Origin: an uncultured Eubacteriales bacterium
Lineage (GTDB): Bacteria; Bacillota; Clostridia; Oscillospirales; CAG-272
DNA length: 7,330 nt
NCBI GenBank assembly: GCA_934481325.1
Contig: CAKSPL010000063.1
Location: 1 to 7,330, forward strand
Direction: 5' to 3'
Positions 1-5,895 of the stretch are shown here, in pieces; the first letter of the stretch is position 1, and the number at the start of each line of letters is the position of its first letter. The notes below the pieces were generated by a model, which was not told where the DNA came from, did no database searches, and saw only the letters and a program-made list of their open reading frames with translations. A program made the translations under genes and the position numbers.

Positions 1-759
1 GCTGTATTCCAGGCGGATATTTAAGGTTTCTTCCACAAACACATCGCTCCCGGAATACGTCGCATTCCCGTCCTCCTGTTCGGCGTCGTCCAAAAACAGG
101 CGCGCGTAAAGCGACGGGCACTCTCCGGTTTTGGTGTAACGGTTGCCGAGCGACATCCAGGAGGTGCCGGGGGCATCCTCAATCAGCGTCATAGTGGAGC
201 CGCTGGAAACCGGATAGTACACCCCGTTATAGCCGGTGCCGGAAGCACGGATTGCCACCACGCCATAGGTCTGTGCATCCTTGCCCGCAATCGTACCGCC
301 CTTGCCGTTGTAATTGTAAATGATGGAAGCGTAACCGTCGGTATTCTCGGTTCCGCGACGATAGGTCAGCTGATAGGAAAGCGTAAATTCGCCACTACGC
401 ACGATTGACATCGGGTCGCCGTCAAAAATCGTAACAAAACTGTCGGAATCAATCCCGACAGGAGCTTTCGTGGAAATACGGAGAACCTTGTTGGCGTTTT
501 CCCCGTTTCCGACGGTCACAACGGAGTAATCCGCAATATCGTCAGCCACTTTGGAGTCAGGGACATACCAACCGAGTTTCTGCAAAAGCTCGCTTTTGGA
601 CACAGCCGTATCCAAAGACTCGAAATCCTGCTGGTAAATCGAATACGACACGCCGGGCGTGGTATCCGATTCTCCCGCGGCAAAAGCCACAATCCCGAAT
701 ACGGGGATCGCGGTGATTACCGTCAGCAATGCGAGCAGAAGTGAAAGTGTTTTTTTCAT
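1..759 (-). CDS. Secreted protein of unknown function, N-terminal part (3' end outside window)
   Basis: The reading frame runs open from the ATG at 759-757 to the window edge, giving 253 codons and no stop. The product starts MKKTLSLLLALLTVITAIPV, a classic Sec signal peptide: a positively charged N-terminus, a hydrophobic core at about residues 5-24, and an AFA/A-type signal peptidase I site near residue 27. The mature part is rich in Ser, Thr, Gly, Tyr and Asp, has no further membrane segment, and has almost no Cys (one near residue 217). Repeated alternating hydrophobic/polar stretches (for example around residues 120-135 and 150-175) suggest a beta-sandwich, perhaps a concanavalin/LamG-like carbohydrate-binding fold; this is inference. 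The start is supported by AAAGGAG at 770-776 and a strong promoter upstream. Extracellular or cell-surface location is likely. I cannot name a catalytic domain; one may lie in the missing C-terminal part. Confidence 0.85.
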   Translation of the reverse strand, partial: MKKTLSLLLALLTVITAIPVFGIVAFAAGESDTTPGVSYSIYQQDFESLDTAVSKSELLQKLGWYVPDSKVADDIADYSVVTVGNGENANKVLRISTKAPVGIDSDSFVTIFDGDPMSIVRSGEFTLSYQLTYRRGTENTDGYASIIYNYNGKGGTIAGKDAQTYGVVAIRASGTGYNGVYYPVSSGSTMTLIEDAPGTSWMSLGNRYTKTGECPSLYARLFLDDAEQEDGNATYSGSDVFVEETLNIRLEYS

Positions 760-769
760 ACCTTGTGTG

Positions 770-776
770 CTCCTTT
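770..776 (-). promoter_or_regulatory. Ribosome binding site of the secreted protein gene
   Basis: On the minus strand AAAGGAG lies 10 bases before the ATG at 759, a strong Shine-Dalgarno match that fixes the start of the signal-peptide protein. Confidence 0.8.
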
Positions 777-823
777 GATCTTGGTTTTCGGTGAAGTTAC
801 AGGATGTTCACAGCTTGATTTAT

Positions 824-852
824 ATTTTAACATATAAACGGCATTTCGTCAA
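824..852 (-). promoter_or_regulatory. Sigma-A promoter for the secreted protein gene
   Basis: On the minus strand TTGACG (852-847) is followed after exactly 17 bases by TAAAAT (829-824), with a TG one base before the -10 (extended -10). The predicted start of transcription is near 817, giving a leader of roughly 58 bases before the ATG at 759. The -35 box starts only 7 bases beyond the stop codon of the upstream radical SAM gene, and no hairpin terminator separates the two, so read-through from that gene may add to expression. Confidence 0.8.
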
Positions 853-859
853 GAGTTCT

Positions 860-1822
860 TCATATCCGCTCTTTTCCCTGCCGGGTATTTTCCGCGTAGA
901 TTTTTTTGTCTATTTCGTTCAAAGCTTCCCGCTTCCTGCGCGTCCAAAGCGGGGCAATCAGCTCCTCCGACGCACCATCTCCCGTCAATCTCCCGATAAC
1001 AATGTCCTCCGGAAGCATTTCCAGGGCACGCACCACCATACGCACATATGCCTCCTCGGAAAGCGGAAAATACGCTCCATTCCCGTACATTTTTGCTAAA
1101 ACGGTGTTTTTCAGAACGTATTGACAATGGATTTTCACCTCGTCCGGATGCAGTTCTGCCACCCTTTGCACAGTTTCAACCATCATTTCGTCATTTTCAC
1201 CAATCAAACCGAAAATCAGATGCACGCAAAGCCGCACCGAGGGAGCCTTTTTTCGCAGGAGCCGGAACGCATCCTCAAAGGTTTGGTAGGAATGTCCCCG
1301 GTTGATCCGCCGCGCGGTTTCATCGTGTACGGTCTGCAACCCCAACTCCAAAGTAACCACCGTACGCTTTGTCAATGCTTCCAACGCCTCCGGCAAGCCT
1401 TCCCCGATACAATCTGCCCTCGTGGCGATGTTCAGTCCCACAACCCCGGGCAGTGCCAGTGCTTCCTCGTACAATGTAAGCAACCGGTCCAGCGGTGCAT
1501 AAGTGTTGGTGTGGGGCTGAAAATAGGCAATGCAGCGGTCGGTATTCCATTTTTTGCTCAGCTGTTCCCGTAACAGCCGGTATTGCTCCGCAATCGGCAA
1601 TGCCGCAGATGCGGTAAAATCCCCGCTTCCGTTTCCGGAGCAGTAAATGCAACCGCCCGTGCCGCATTTGCCGTCAATATTCGGGCAGGTAAATCCGGCG
1701 TCCAACGGAATTTTTACGCACTTTCCGCCAAATGTACGGCGCAAATAATAATCATAGGTGTAATAGCGTTTGTTGGTATCGGAATACGGAAACGGATTTT
1801 CCTCTTTCTGTGTTTTTTTCAT
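860..1822 (-). CDS. Radical SAM protein, YhcC/TIGR01212 family
   Basis: A 320-residue protein close to the family length (E. coli YhcC is about 309). The cluster-binding motif of this family is present: Cys46 in FTCPN, then Cys58 and Cys61 in GGCIYC. This C-x11-C-x2-C spacing is typical of YhcC rather than the usual CxxxCxxC. Further family signatures are AYFQPHTNTYAP (99-110), LNIATRADC (130-138), LELGLQTVHD (158-167), RINRGH (172-177), HLIFGLIGE (201-209) and the C-terminal APLWTRR (290-296). Members bind a [4Fe-4S] cluster and cleave S-adenosylmethionine; the substrate is not established to my knowledge, and the protein should be cytosolic. I chose the ATG at 1822 because GGAGG (1827-1831) precedes it and the family similarity begins there. 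An in-frame start at 1984 would overlap the aminotransferase gene by 113 bases and add 54 residues unlike the family. Cys53 is an additional Cys inside the motif. Confidence 0.93.
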   Translation of the reverse strand: MKKTQKEENPFPYSDTNKRYYTYDYYLRRTFGGKCVKIPLDAGFTCPNIDGKCGTGGCIYCSGNGSGDFTASAALPIAEQYRLLREQLSKKWNTDRCIAYFQPHTNTYAPLDRLLTLYEEALALPGVVGLNIATRADCIGEGLPEALEALTKRTVVTLELGLQTVHDETARRINRGHSYQTFEDAFRLLRKKAPSVRLCVHLIFGLIGENDEMMVETVQRVAELHPDEVKIHCQYVLKNTVLAKMYGNGAYFPLSEEAYVRMVVRALEMLPEDIVIGRLTGDGASEELIAPLWTRRKREALNEIDKKIYAENTRQGKERI

Positions 1823-1826
1823 TTTT

Positions 1827-1831
1827 CCTCC
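1827..1831 (-). promoter_or_regulatory. Ribosome binding site of the radical SAM gene
   Basis: GGAGG on the minus strand, 4 bases before the ATG at 1822. The spacing is short but the match is strong. It decides the start against the longer in-frame alternative and lies only 7 bases beyond the terminator stem. Confidence 0.7.
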
Positions 1832-1838
1832 GACAAAG

Positions 1839-1864
1839 AAAGAACGGCGCACACGCCGTTCTTT
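1839..1864 (-). terminator. Hairpin terminator or attenuator between aminotransferase and radical SAM genes
   Basis: An 11-bp perfect stem (1839-1849 with 1854-1864) has a 4-base loop. On the minus strand the core GAACGGCG/CGCCGTTC is followed by TTTCTTT, so it can end transcripts of the aminotransferase gene, whose stop is 7 bases upstream of the stem. On the plus strand the tract after the core is TTTTT, so it may work in both directions. Because the radical SAM ribosome binding site comes 7 bases later and no promoter is visible between the two genes, it may be a partial terminator that lowers expression of the second gene. Confidence 0.75.
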
Positions 1865-1871
1865 TTCCAGT

Positions 1872-3167
1872 TCAGGTTTCCGGAAGCCCGGAAAGCAGTT
1901 TTTCCAGCGTTGCCATCCGCACCGACAATGTAAACACCCGCATTGCCACCGCCAGCTCCTCATCCGACGGATAAGTGGGAGCAATACGGATATTGCTGTC
2001 CTCCGGGTCCTTTCGGTACGGGTAGGTCGCGCCGACCTGAGTCAGCCGCACCCCGGCATATCCGCACAGGTCAAACGTGCGTTTGGCACAGCCCGGCATC
2101 GTATAAAAGCTGACAAAATAGCCGCCCAGCGGTTCCGTCCAACGGCAACAGCCGATGTCCCCGAGGTCTTCTGCGAGAATCCGCTCCACCGTTTCAAATT
2201 TGGGGCGGATTAAATCCGCCAGCACCATCATATGTCGGCGGATATTCGCGGCATTTTTGAAATATCGTACGTGGCGAATCTGATTGATTTTATCAAACCC
2301 GATGGTCTGCACGCCCATAATCGGCTTAATCTGAGAAAGATTGTTGCCCGAAGCCGCAAGAATCGCCACGCCGGAGCCGGGAAAAGAGATTTTGGAGGTA
2401 GACGCAAAGTAAAATACCATATCCTCCTTCCCTGTTTTGCGGCACTCGCCGAAAATATCCAGCAATTCATCTTGCCGATCGGGGTACAGATCGTGTACGG
2501 CATACGCATTGTCCCAAAAAATGCGGAAATCGGGGGCAGCGGGTGTCAGAGCCGCAAAACGGCGCACCGTTTCATCGGAATAAGTGATTCCGTCCGGATT
2601 GGAGTACTTCGGGTTGCACCAGATTCCCTTCACCTCCGGGTCGCTGTTTACCAACTCCTCCACCGCATCCATATCGGGTCCCGTAGGGGTCATTTTTACG
2701 GTCAGCATTTCAATGCCGAGTGATTCACAGATAGCAAAGTGACGGTCGTATCCGGGGGCGGGACAAACAAATTTCACCTTTTTTTCCCGGCACCAGGGGC
2801 GTTTACTGCCGTATACGCCGTAAAGCATCGCACGCGCCACGGCATCGTACATCAGGTTCAGCGAGGAGTTGCCGCACACCATAATATAGGATTCGGGCAA
2901 GCCCAGCAAGGAGGCAAACATCCGCTTTGCCTCGGGAACACCGTCAAGCAGACCGTAGTTCCGATAGTCAAAGCCGTTTGCGGAGCGGCAGTCATCCGCG
3001 GTGGAAATGCAGTCCAGCATCCCGGTGAGAAGGTCCAACTGTTTATTGCCGGGTTTGCCGCGGGAAAGATCCAAAGAAAGCCTTTTTTTGCAATATCCGC
3101 TGTATTCGTGATGCAGAAAAGCCAACTCGCCGCGCAATTCGCCTTCGGACAGTGACAGATAATTCAT
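1872..3167 (-). CDS. PLP-dependent aspartate aminotransferase-like enzyme (PF12897 class, fold type I)
   Basis: A 431-residue cytosolic aminotransferase. Visible PLP-site features are GNSS (99-102) for the cofactor phosphate, Asn190 in SNPDG, Asp219 and Tyr222 in WDNAY, the Schiff-base Lys259 in ASTSKISFPGSG, and Arg394 in NIRIAPTYP for the substrate alpha-carboxylate. The N-terminal LDLSRGKPG (32-40), the long spacing, and the WCNPKYSNPDG and SKISFPGSG forms are typical of PF12897, the family that includes the Corynebacterium AspT aspartate aminotransferase, rather than of the AspC or MocR-regulator groups. There is no DNA-binding domain. The likely reaction is L-aspartate plus 2-oxoglutarate to oxaloacetate plus glutamate; substrate choice is inferred from the family. 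The ATG at 3167 is preceded by GAGGAGGG. The gene has its own consensus promoter, and a hairpin follows its stop, so it is mainly a single-gene transcript with possible read-through into the radical SAM gene. Confidence 0.92.
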   Translation of the reverse strand: MNYLSLSEGELRGELAFLHHEYSGYCKKRLSLDLSRGKPGNKQLDLLTGMLDCISTADDCRSANGFDYRNYGLLDGVPEAKRMFASLLGLPESYIMVCGNSSLNLMYDAVARAMLYGVYGSKRPWCREKKVKFVCPAPGYDRHFAICESLGIEMLTVKMTPTGPDMDAVEELVNSDPEVKGIWCNPKYSNPDGITYSDETVRRFAALTPAAPDFRIFWDNAYAVHDLYPDRQDELLDIFGECRKTGKEDMVFYFASTSKISFPGSGVAILAASGNNLSQIKPIMGVQTIGFDKINQIRHVRYFKNAANIRRHMMVLADLIRPKFETVERILAEDLGDIGCCRWTEPLGGYFVSFYTMPGCAKRTFDLCGYAGVRLTQVGATYPYRKDPEDSNIRIAPTYPSDEELAVAMRVFTLSVRMATLEKLLSGLPET

Positions 3168-3170
3168 ATG

Positions 3171-3178
3171 CCCTCCTC
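3171..3178 (-). promoter_or_regulatory. Ribosome binding site of the aminotransferase gene
   Basis: GAGGAGGG on the minus strand, a near-perfect anti-16S match, a few bases before the ATG at 3167. It sits directly after a six-T tract (3179-3184 on the plus strand as A). Confidence 0.8.
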
Positions 3179-3200
3179 AAAAAAGAAACACCGTGTGCTT
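3179..3200 (-). promoter_or_regulatory. Possible leader hairpin plus U-tract before the aminotransferase start
   Basis: On the minus strand AAGCAC (3200-3195), loop ACG and GTGTTT (3191-3186) can form a 6-bp stem with one G-U pair, followed by C and six T. It resembles a weak intrinsic terminator inside the 5' leader, ending at the ribosome binding site. The short stem makes termination uncertain; chance is possible. Confidence 0.3.
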
Positions 3201-3247
3201 AAAAACCATATCCTTTCGTGCGCGTTCCCGCGTTTGAAAGCAGTGGT

Positions 3248-3276
3248 ATTATAACACTATTTTGCAAGAATGTCAA
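3248..3276 (-). promoter_or_regulatory. Consensus sigma-A promoter for the aminotransferase gene
   Basis: On the minus strand a perfect TTGACA (3276-3271), a 17-base spacer and a perfect TATAAT (3253-3248), with TG one base before the -10. Transcription should start near 3241, leaving a leader of about 74 bases. Such a perfect match predicts high constitutive activity unless something downstream in the leader or a repressor limits it. Confidence 0.9.
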
Positions 3277-3311
3277 GAAAAAACTGCATTTTAACAAAAT
3301 CTTTGCTTTTG

Positions 3312-5744
3312 TTACGCTTTGCTTTCTTTTTCCCTTTCCCAAAACAGGCGGTGCCGCTTTGCAAGTGACGCGGCGTCCCCCGCGGTGCAGATGTTCTGCC
3401 AGTGTGCGGGATACAGATGCAGATATGGCTCTGCGGCATAGCGGCTGTCAATCAGCACCAGGACGCCACGGTCCCGTTCGGTACGGATAACACGCCCCGC
3501 CGCCTGCAAAACCCGGTTCATCCCGGGGTAAGTATAGGCATATTCATAGCCGTGTTCCCGCGTTTTGTCAAAATAGTCCCGGAGAAAATTGCGCTCGTTG
3601 GAAAGCCCGGGTAATCCCACCCCGATGACAATCACCCCGATCAGGCGTTTCCCGGGCAAATCCACCCCCTCGGAAAAGCCGCCGCCAAGCACGCAAAATC
3701 CGATGCGCAGATGCCCCGTATCCTCCTTGAAATGTGCCAAAAACTCATCACGTTCCCGGGGATTCATATTTTTTTGCTGTACCGCACAATCCACCTGCGG
3801 GTACTTTTCCGCAAAGCGGCGATGCACCTGCTCCAAGTAGTCATAGGAAGGAAAAAACACCAGATAGTTCCCCGCCCTTGCACTGACTGCCGCCGCAATC
3901 AGCGTGGCAACCCTGCGATAGGATTTCGCGCGGTTTTCCATCGTGGTATCCACCCCGGGTACCACCGTAACGCACAGATTCTCCGCCGGGTACGGAGACG
4001 GCAATTCCAAAGTTGCCGCATTCCCCGCGCATCCGCAAAGATCCGCAAAATAATCGGGCGGGGTCAGCGTTGCGGAAAAAAGAACCGCAGAAATCGCACG
4101 CCCAAGCGCGCTTCTGAGTACTCCGGAGGGGTCAAGACAATAGGTCTGCACCGCAAACTCCCCCCGATAGAGCTGCAGATAAGTCAGAAAACGCTCATCA
4201 AAATACTCGTTGAGCAACAGATATTTCCGCACATCCGTGCAAAGCCGATACAATTCCGGAGCCAGCGGATGCTCCGGCTTTGCCCGAAGAAAAGCATCCG
4301 CGCGTTCGCGGAATTTCACGGCTTCCTTTGCGAAATTTTCCAGTGGCGAACGGTTAAGATAATAGCCGTTTTCCATACCGTCCGGGGACTTATTGCGATT
4401 TTCGGTACACAGCTTTGAGAGCCTTCGCATCGTCAGAATAAACCCGCCGAGCATTGTTTCCAGCTCCGGCTCCTCTGCGGCATTGACCCTGGAATACAGA
4501 GCCTCAAAGTGTGCGCATTCCAGCTTTGCGGAGTACATATCCCTCGCACGGTCGGGCAGGTTGTGCGCCTCGTCTATCAAGAATACATACCTGCCGCGCT
4601 CGCCGTCCTCGTCAAAATATCGGCGCAGATAAACGGCGGGGTCAAATGCATAGTTATAATCGCAAATGATAATCTCGCATTGTTCCGAAAGGTCGAGCGA
4701 CAGCTCATACGGGCATACGCGGTATTTTTCCGCAACCCCCCGGATAATGCTCCGCGGGAACCCGTTCTGCCTTGACAGCAATTCCAGCACGGCGGCATCC
4801 GCACGGTCAAAATATCCTCTGGCGTAAATACAGTCCCGTGGGTTGCAATGAGACAGATTCCCGTTCCGGCATCCGCCCTCACAAAGGCACATCTGCTCCT
4901 TTGCATAAAGGATCACGGTGCGCAGGCGCGCCCCGCAGGCAAAAAGCCTTCCCGCGGCGGCATATGCCTCCCGCCTGACATTCTGCTTTGCCGTAAGATA
5001 AAAAATGCGGTCGCAAAGTCCTTCTCCCAGTGCCTTTACCGCAGGATAGAGCGTTGCCATCGTTTTCCCGATCCCCGTAGGTGCCTGGGCAAACAGCGTT
5101 TTTTGCCGCCGTATGGCGCGAAAAACCGCCTCTGCCAGTTCGGTCTGCCCTTCCCGCGGGTCGGGATACGGGAAAGAAACGCCGCAAACAGACGGAATCA
5201 GCTCCTCTCGCCGAAGAACCTCCCATTTGGCAAACGGCTCAATTCTCGTCAGCAAAGAAAGATAAAACAGGCACAGTTCCTCTCTTTTTTCCGTGTGGTC
5301 GGTTATTTTCTCCTCGCCGGTTTTACGGTCAACCACACGAAGGCGTAGGGTAACCTCGGACAATTCCTTGGCTTCCGCCAGAAAATAGGCATAGCAACGC
5401 AGTTGGGAATAGGCGTCCGTACGCCGTTCCCCGGAGAATCGCCCGCCGTCCGTAGTTTTGATTTCTTCCACAATCCATTTATCACCCTCACGGATTACGC
5501 CGTCGGCTCTGCCCTCTACTGTATAGGTAATGCCGTGGCAGGTGGTTGTGTTGCAAAGTGTGACCTCCGCCTCATAGTTTTCACCGCCTTTTTTCTGCAA
5601 TTCCCGGTGCAGGGCGGCACCGTCCCTTTGCGCCTCCCGCAGACGGCGCGGGCGCGTCATATCCAGACTGCCGCTTTTGTGTGCGCGCTCACACAATTCG
5701 CGCACCGACAATTCCAGCGCGCAGGTTTCCGAACGGTAGAACAA
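3312..5744 (-). CDS. PD-(D/E)XK nuclease fused to an XPD/DinG-type iron-sulfur DNA helicase
   Basis: An 810-residue protein. Residues about 40-125 form a RecB/Cas4-like nuclease: His46 in GAALH, Asp81 in GRADG, Glu94-x-Lys96 in VEEIKT, and Gln114/Tyr118 in QLRCY. Residues about 195-800 form a superfamily 2 helicase: Walker A APTGIGKT (221-228), DEAH (391-394), SATLT (557-561), motif IV LVFFPSY (628-634), motif V GGGFSEGVDLPG (687-698), and motif VI QAAGRVIR (747-754). Between Walker A and DEAH lie Cys286, 288, 292, 300, 305 and 344. The last, in VCPYELS, matches the fourth cluster Cys of XPD, so four of these probably hold a [4Fe-4S] cluster. Family members unwind DNA 5'-3' using ATP; a repair or recombination role is inferred. 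The start is TTG at 5744, with AAGGGGG 7 bases upstream; the next Met (29) would leave the nuclease domain intact but has no better support. No clear terminator follows the stop. Confidence 0.93.
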   Translation of the reverse strand: MFYRSETCALELSVRELCERAHKSGSLDMTRPRRLREAQRDGAALHRELQKKGGENYEAEVTLCNTTTCHGITYTVEGRADGVIREGDKWIVEEIKTTDGGRFSGERRTDAYSQLRCYAYFLAEAKELSEVTLRLRVVDRKTGEEKITDHTEKREELCLFYLSLLTRIEPFAKWEVLRREELIPSVCGVSFPYPDPREGQTELAEAVFRAIRRQKTLFAQAPTGIGKTMATLYPAVKALGEGLCDRIFYLTAKQNVRREAYAAAGRLFACGARLRTVILYAKEQMCLCEGGCRNGNLSHCNPRDCIYARGYFDRADAAVLELLSRQNGFPRSIIRGVAEKYRVCPYELSLDLSEQCEIIICDYNYAFDPAVYLRRYFDEDGERGRYVFLIDEAHNLPDRARDMYSAKLECAHFEALYSRVNAAEEPELETMLGGFILTMRRLSKLCTENRNKSPDGMENGYYLNRSPLENFAKEAVKFRERADAFLRAKPEHPLAPELYRLCTDVRKYLLLNEYFDERFLTYLQLYRGEFAVQTYCLDPSGVLRSALGRAISAVLFSATLTPPDYFADLCGCAGNAATLELPSPYPAENLCVTVVPGVDTTMENRAKSYRRVATLIAAAVSARAGNYLVFFPSYDYLEQVHRRFAEKYPQVDCAVQQKNMNPRERDEFLAHFKEDTGHLRIGFCVLGGGFSEGVDLPGKRLIGVIVIGVGLPGLSNERNFLRDYFDKTREHGYEYAYTYPGMNRVLQAAGRVIRTERDRGVLVLIDSRYAAEPYLHLYPAHWQNICTAGDAASLAKRHRLFWEREKESKA

Positions 5745-5750
5745 AGCGGC

Positions 5751-5758
5751 ACCCCCTT
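5751..5758 (-). promoter_or_regulatory. Ribosome binding site for the TTG start of the helicase
   Basis: On the minus strand an AAAGGGGG-like tract precedes the TTG at 5744 by about 6-7 bases. No ATG or GTG is available in frame between the promoter and this codon, so TTG is the best start. A TTG start with a G-rich, non-canonical site suggests modest translation. Confidence 0.6.
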
Positions 5759-5776
5759 TTTTGAGATTCTCCTATT

Positions 5777-5805
5777 ATTTTATCACATTTGAAACGGGAT
5801 GTCAA
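5777..5805 (-). promoter_or_regulatory. Sigma-A promoter for the helicase gene
   Basis: On the minus strand TTGACA (5805-5800), 17 bases, TAAAAT (5782-5777), with TG one base before the -10. Transcription would start near 5770, giving a short leader of about 26 bases. No LexA-type palindrome is visible around it. Confidence 0.8.
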
Positions 5806-5817
5806 AGGGCGGGACGG

Positions 5818-5834
5818 AAAATTACCAGAATTTT
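5818..5834. repeat. 17-bp inverted repeat in the divergent helicase/mecA spacer
   Basis: AAAATT, five bases, AATTTT: a perfect 6-bp dyad. It lies 12 bases upstream of the helicase -35 box and just upstream of where a mecA -35 would be. It could be an operator for one or both genes; AT-rich dyads this short also arise by chance. Confidence 0.35.
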
Positions 5835-5862
5835 AGGGGTGGCGGAATGCGGACCTTGGGCT

Positions 5863-5868
5863 TATAAT
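5863..5868 (+). promoter_or_regulatory. -10 box of the probable mecA promoter
   Basis: A perfect TATAAT lies 27 bases before the ATG at 5896. At 17 bases upstream there is only TGGCGG (5840-5845), a poor -35 box, and there is no TGn extension. A weak or activator-dependent promoter is a reasonable reading. Confidence 0.5.
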
Positions 5869-5895
5869 AGGAATACAGAGAAAGGTGGCGACACA

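Noticed and set aside
1823..1984. 54-codon in-frame N-terminal extension of the radical SAM gene
   Set aside because: It overlaps the aminotransferase coding region, reads through the terminator stem, has a Trp/Arg/Cys-rich composition unlike the family, and the ATG at 1822 has its own GGAGG site.
3278..3311. Possible terminator after the helicase gene
   Set aside because: There is a six-T run on the minus strand, but the stem before it (ATTTT-GTT-AAAAT) is AT-only and not adjacent to the T-run, so I do not call it.
3711..4418. Open frame of 235 codons on the plus strand inside the helicase gene
   Set aside because: It is antisense to a coding region with intact helicase motifs, is rich in Arg/His/Cys without domain character, and has no convincing start site. 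The same applies to the other antisense frames across the window.
5840..5853. Sigma-54 promoter for mecA (TGGCGGAATGC)
   Set aside because: The GG and GC elements are several bases too close together for the -24/-12 pattern; the TATAAT at 5863 is a better explanation.
5761..5895. 45-codon in-frame extension of mecA
   Set aside because: It covers the helicase promoter and the mecA -10 box, and the MecA similarity begins exactly at the ATG at 5896 with a ribosome binding site before it.
5745..5895. LexA/SOS operator in front of the helicase
   Set aside because: Considered because DinG-type helicases can be DNA-damage inducible, but no GAAC-N4-GTTC-like palindrome is present.
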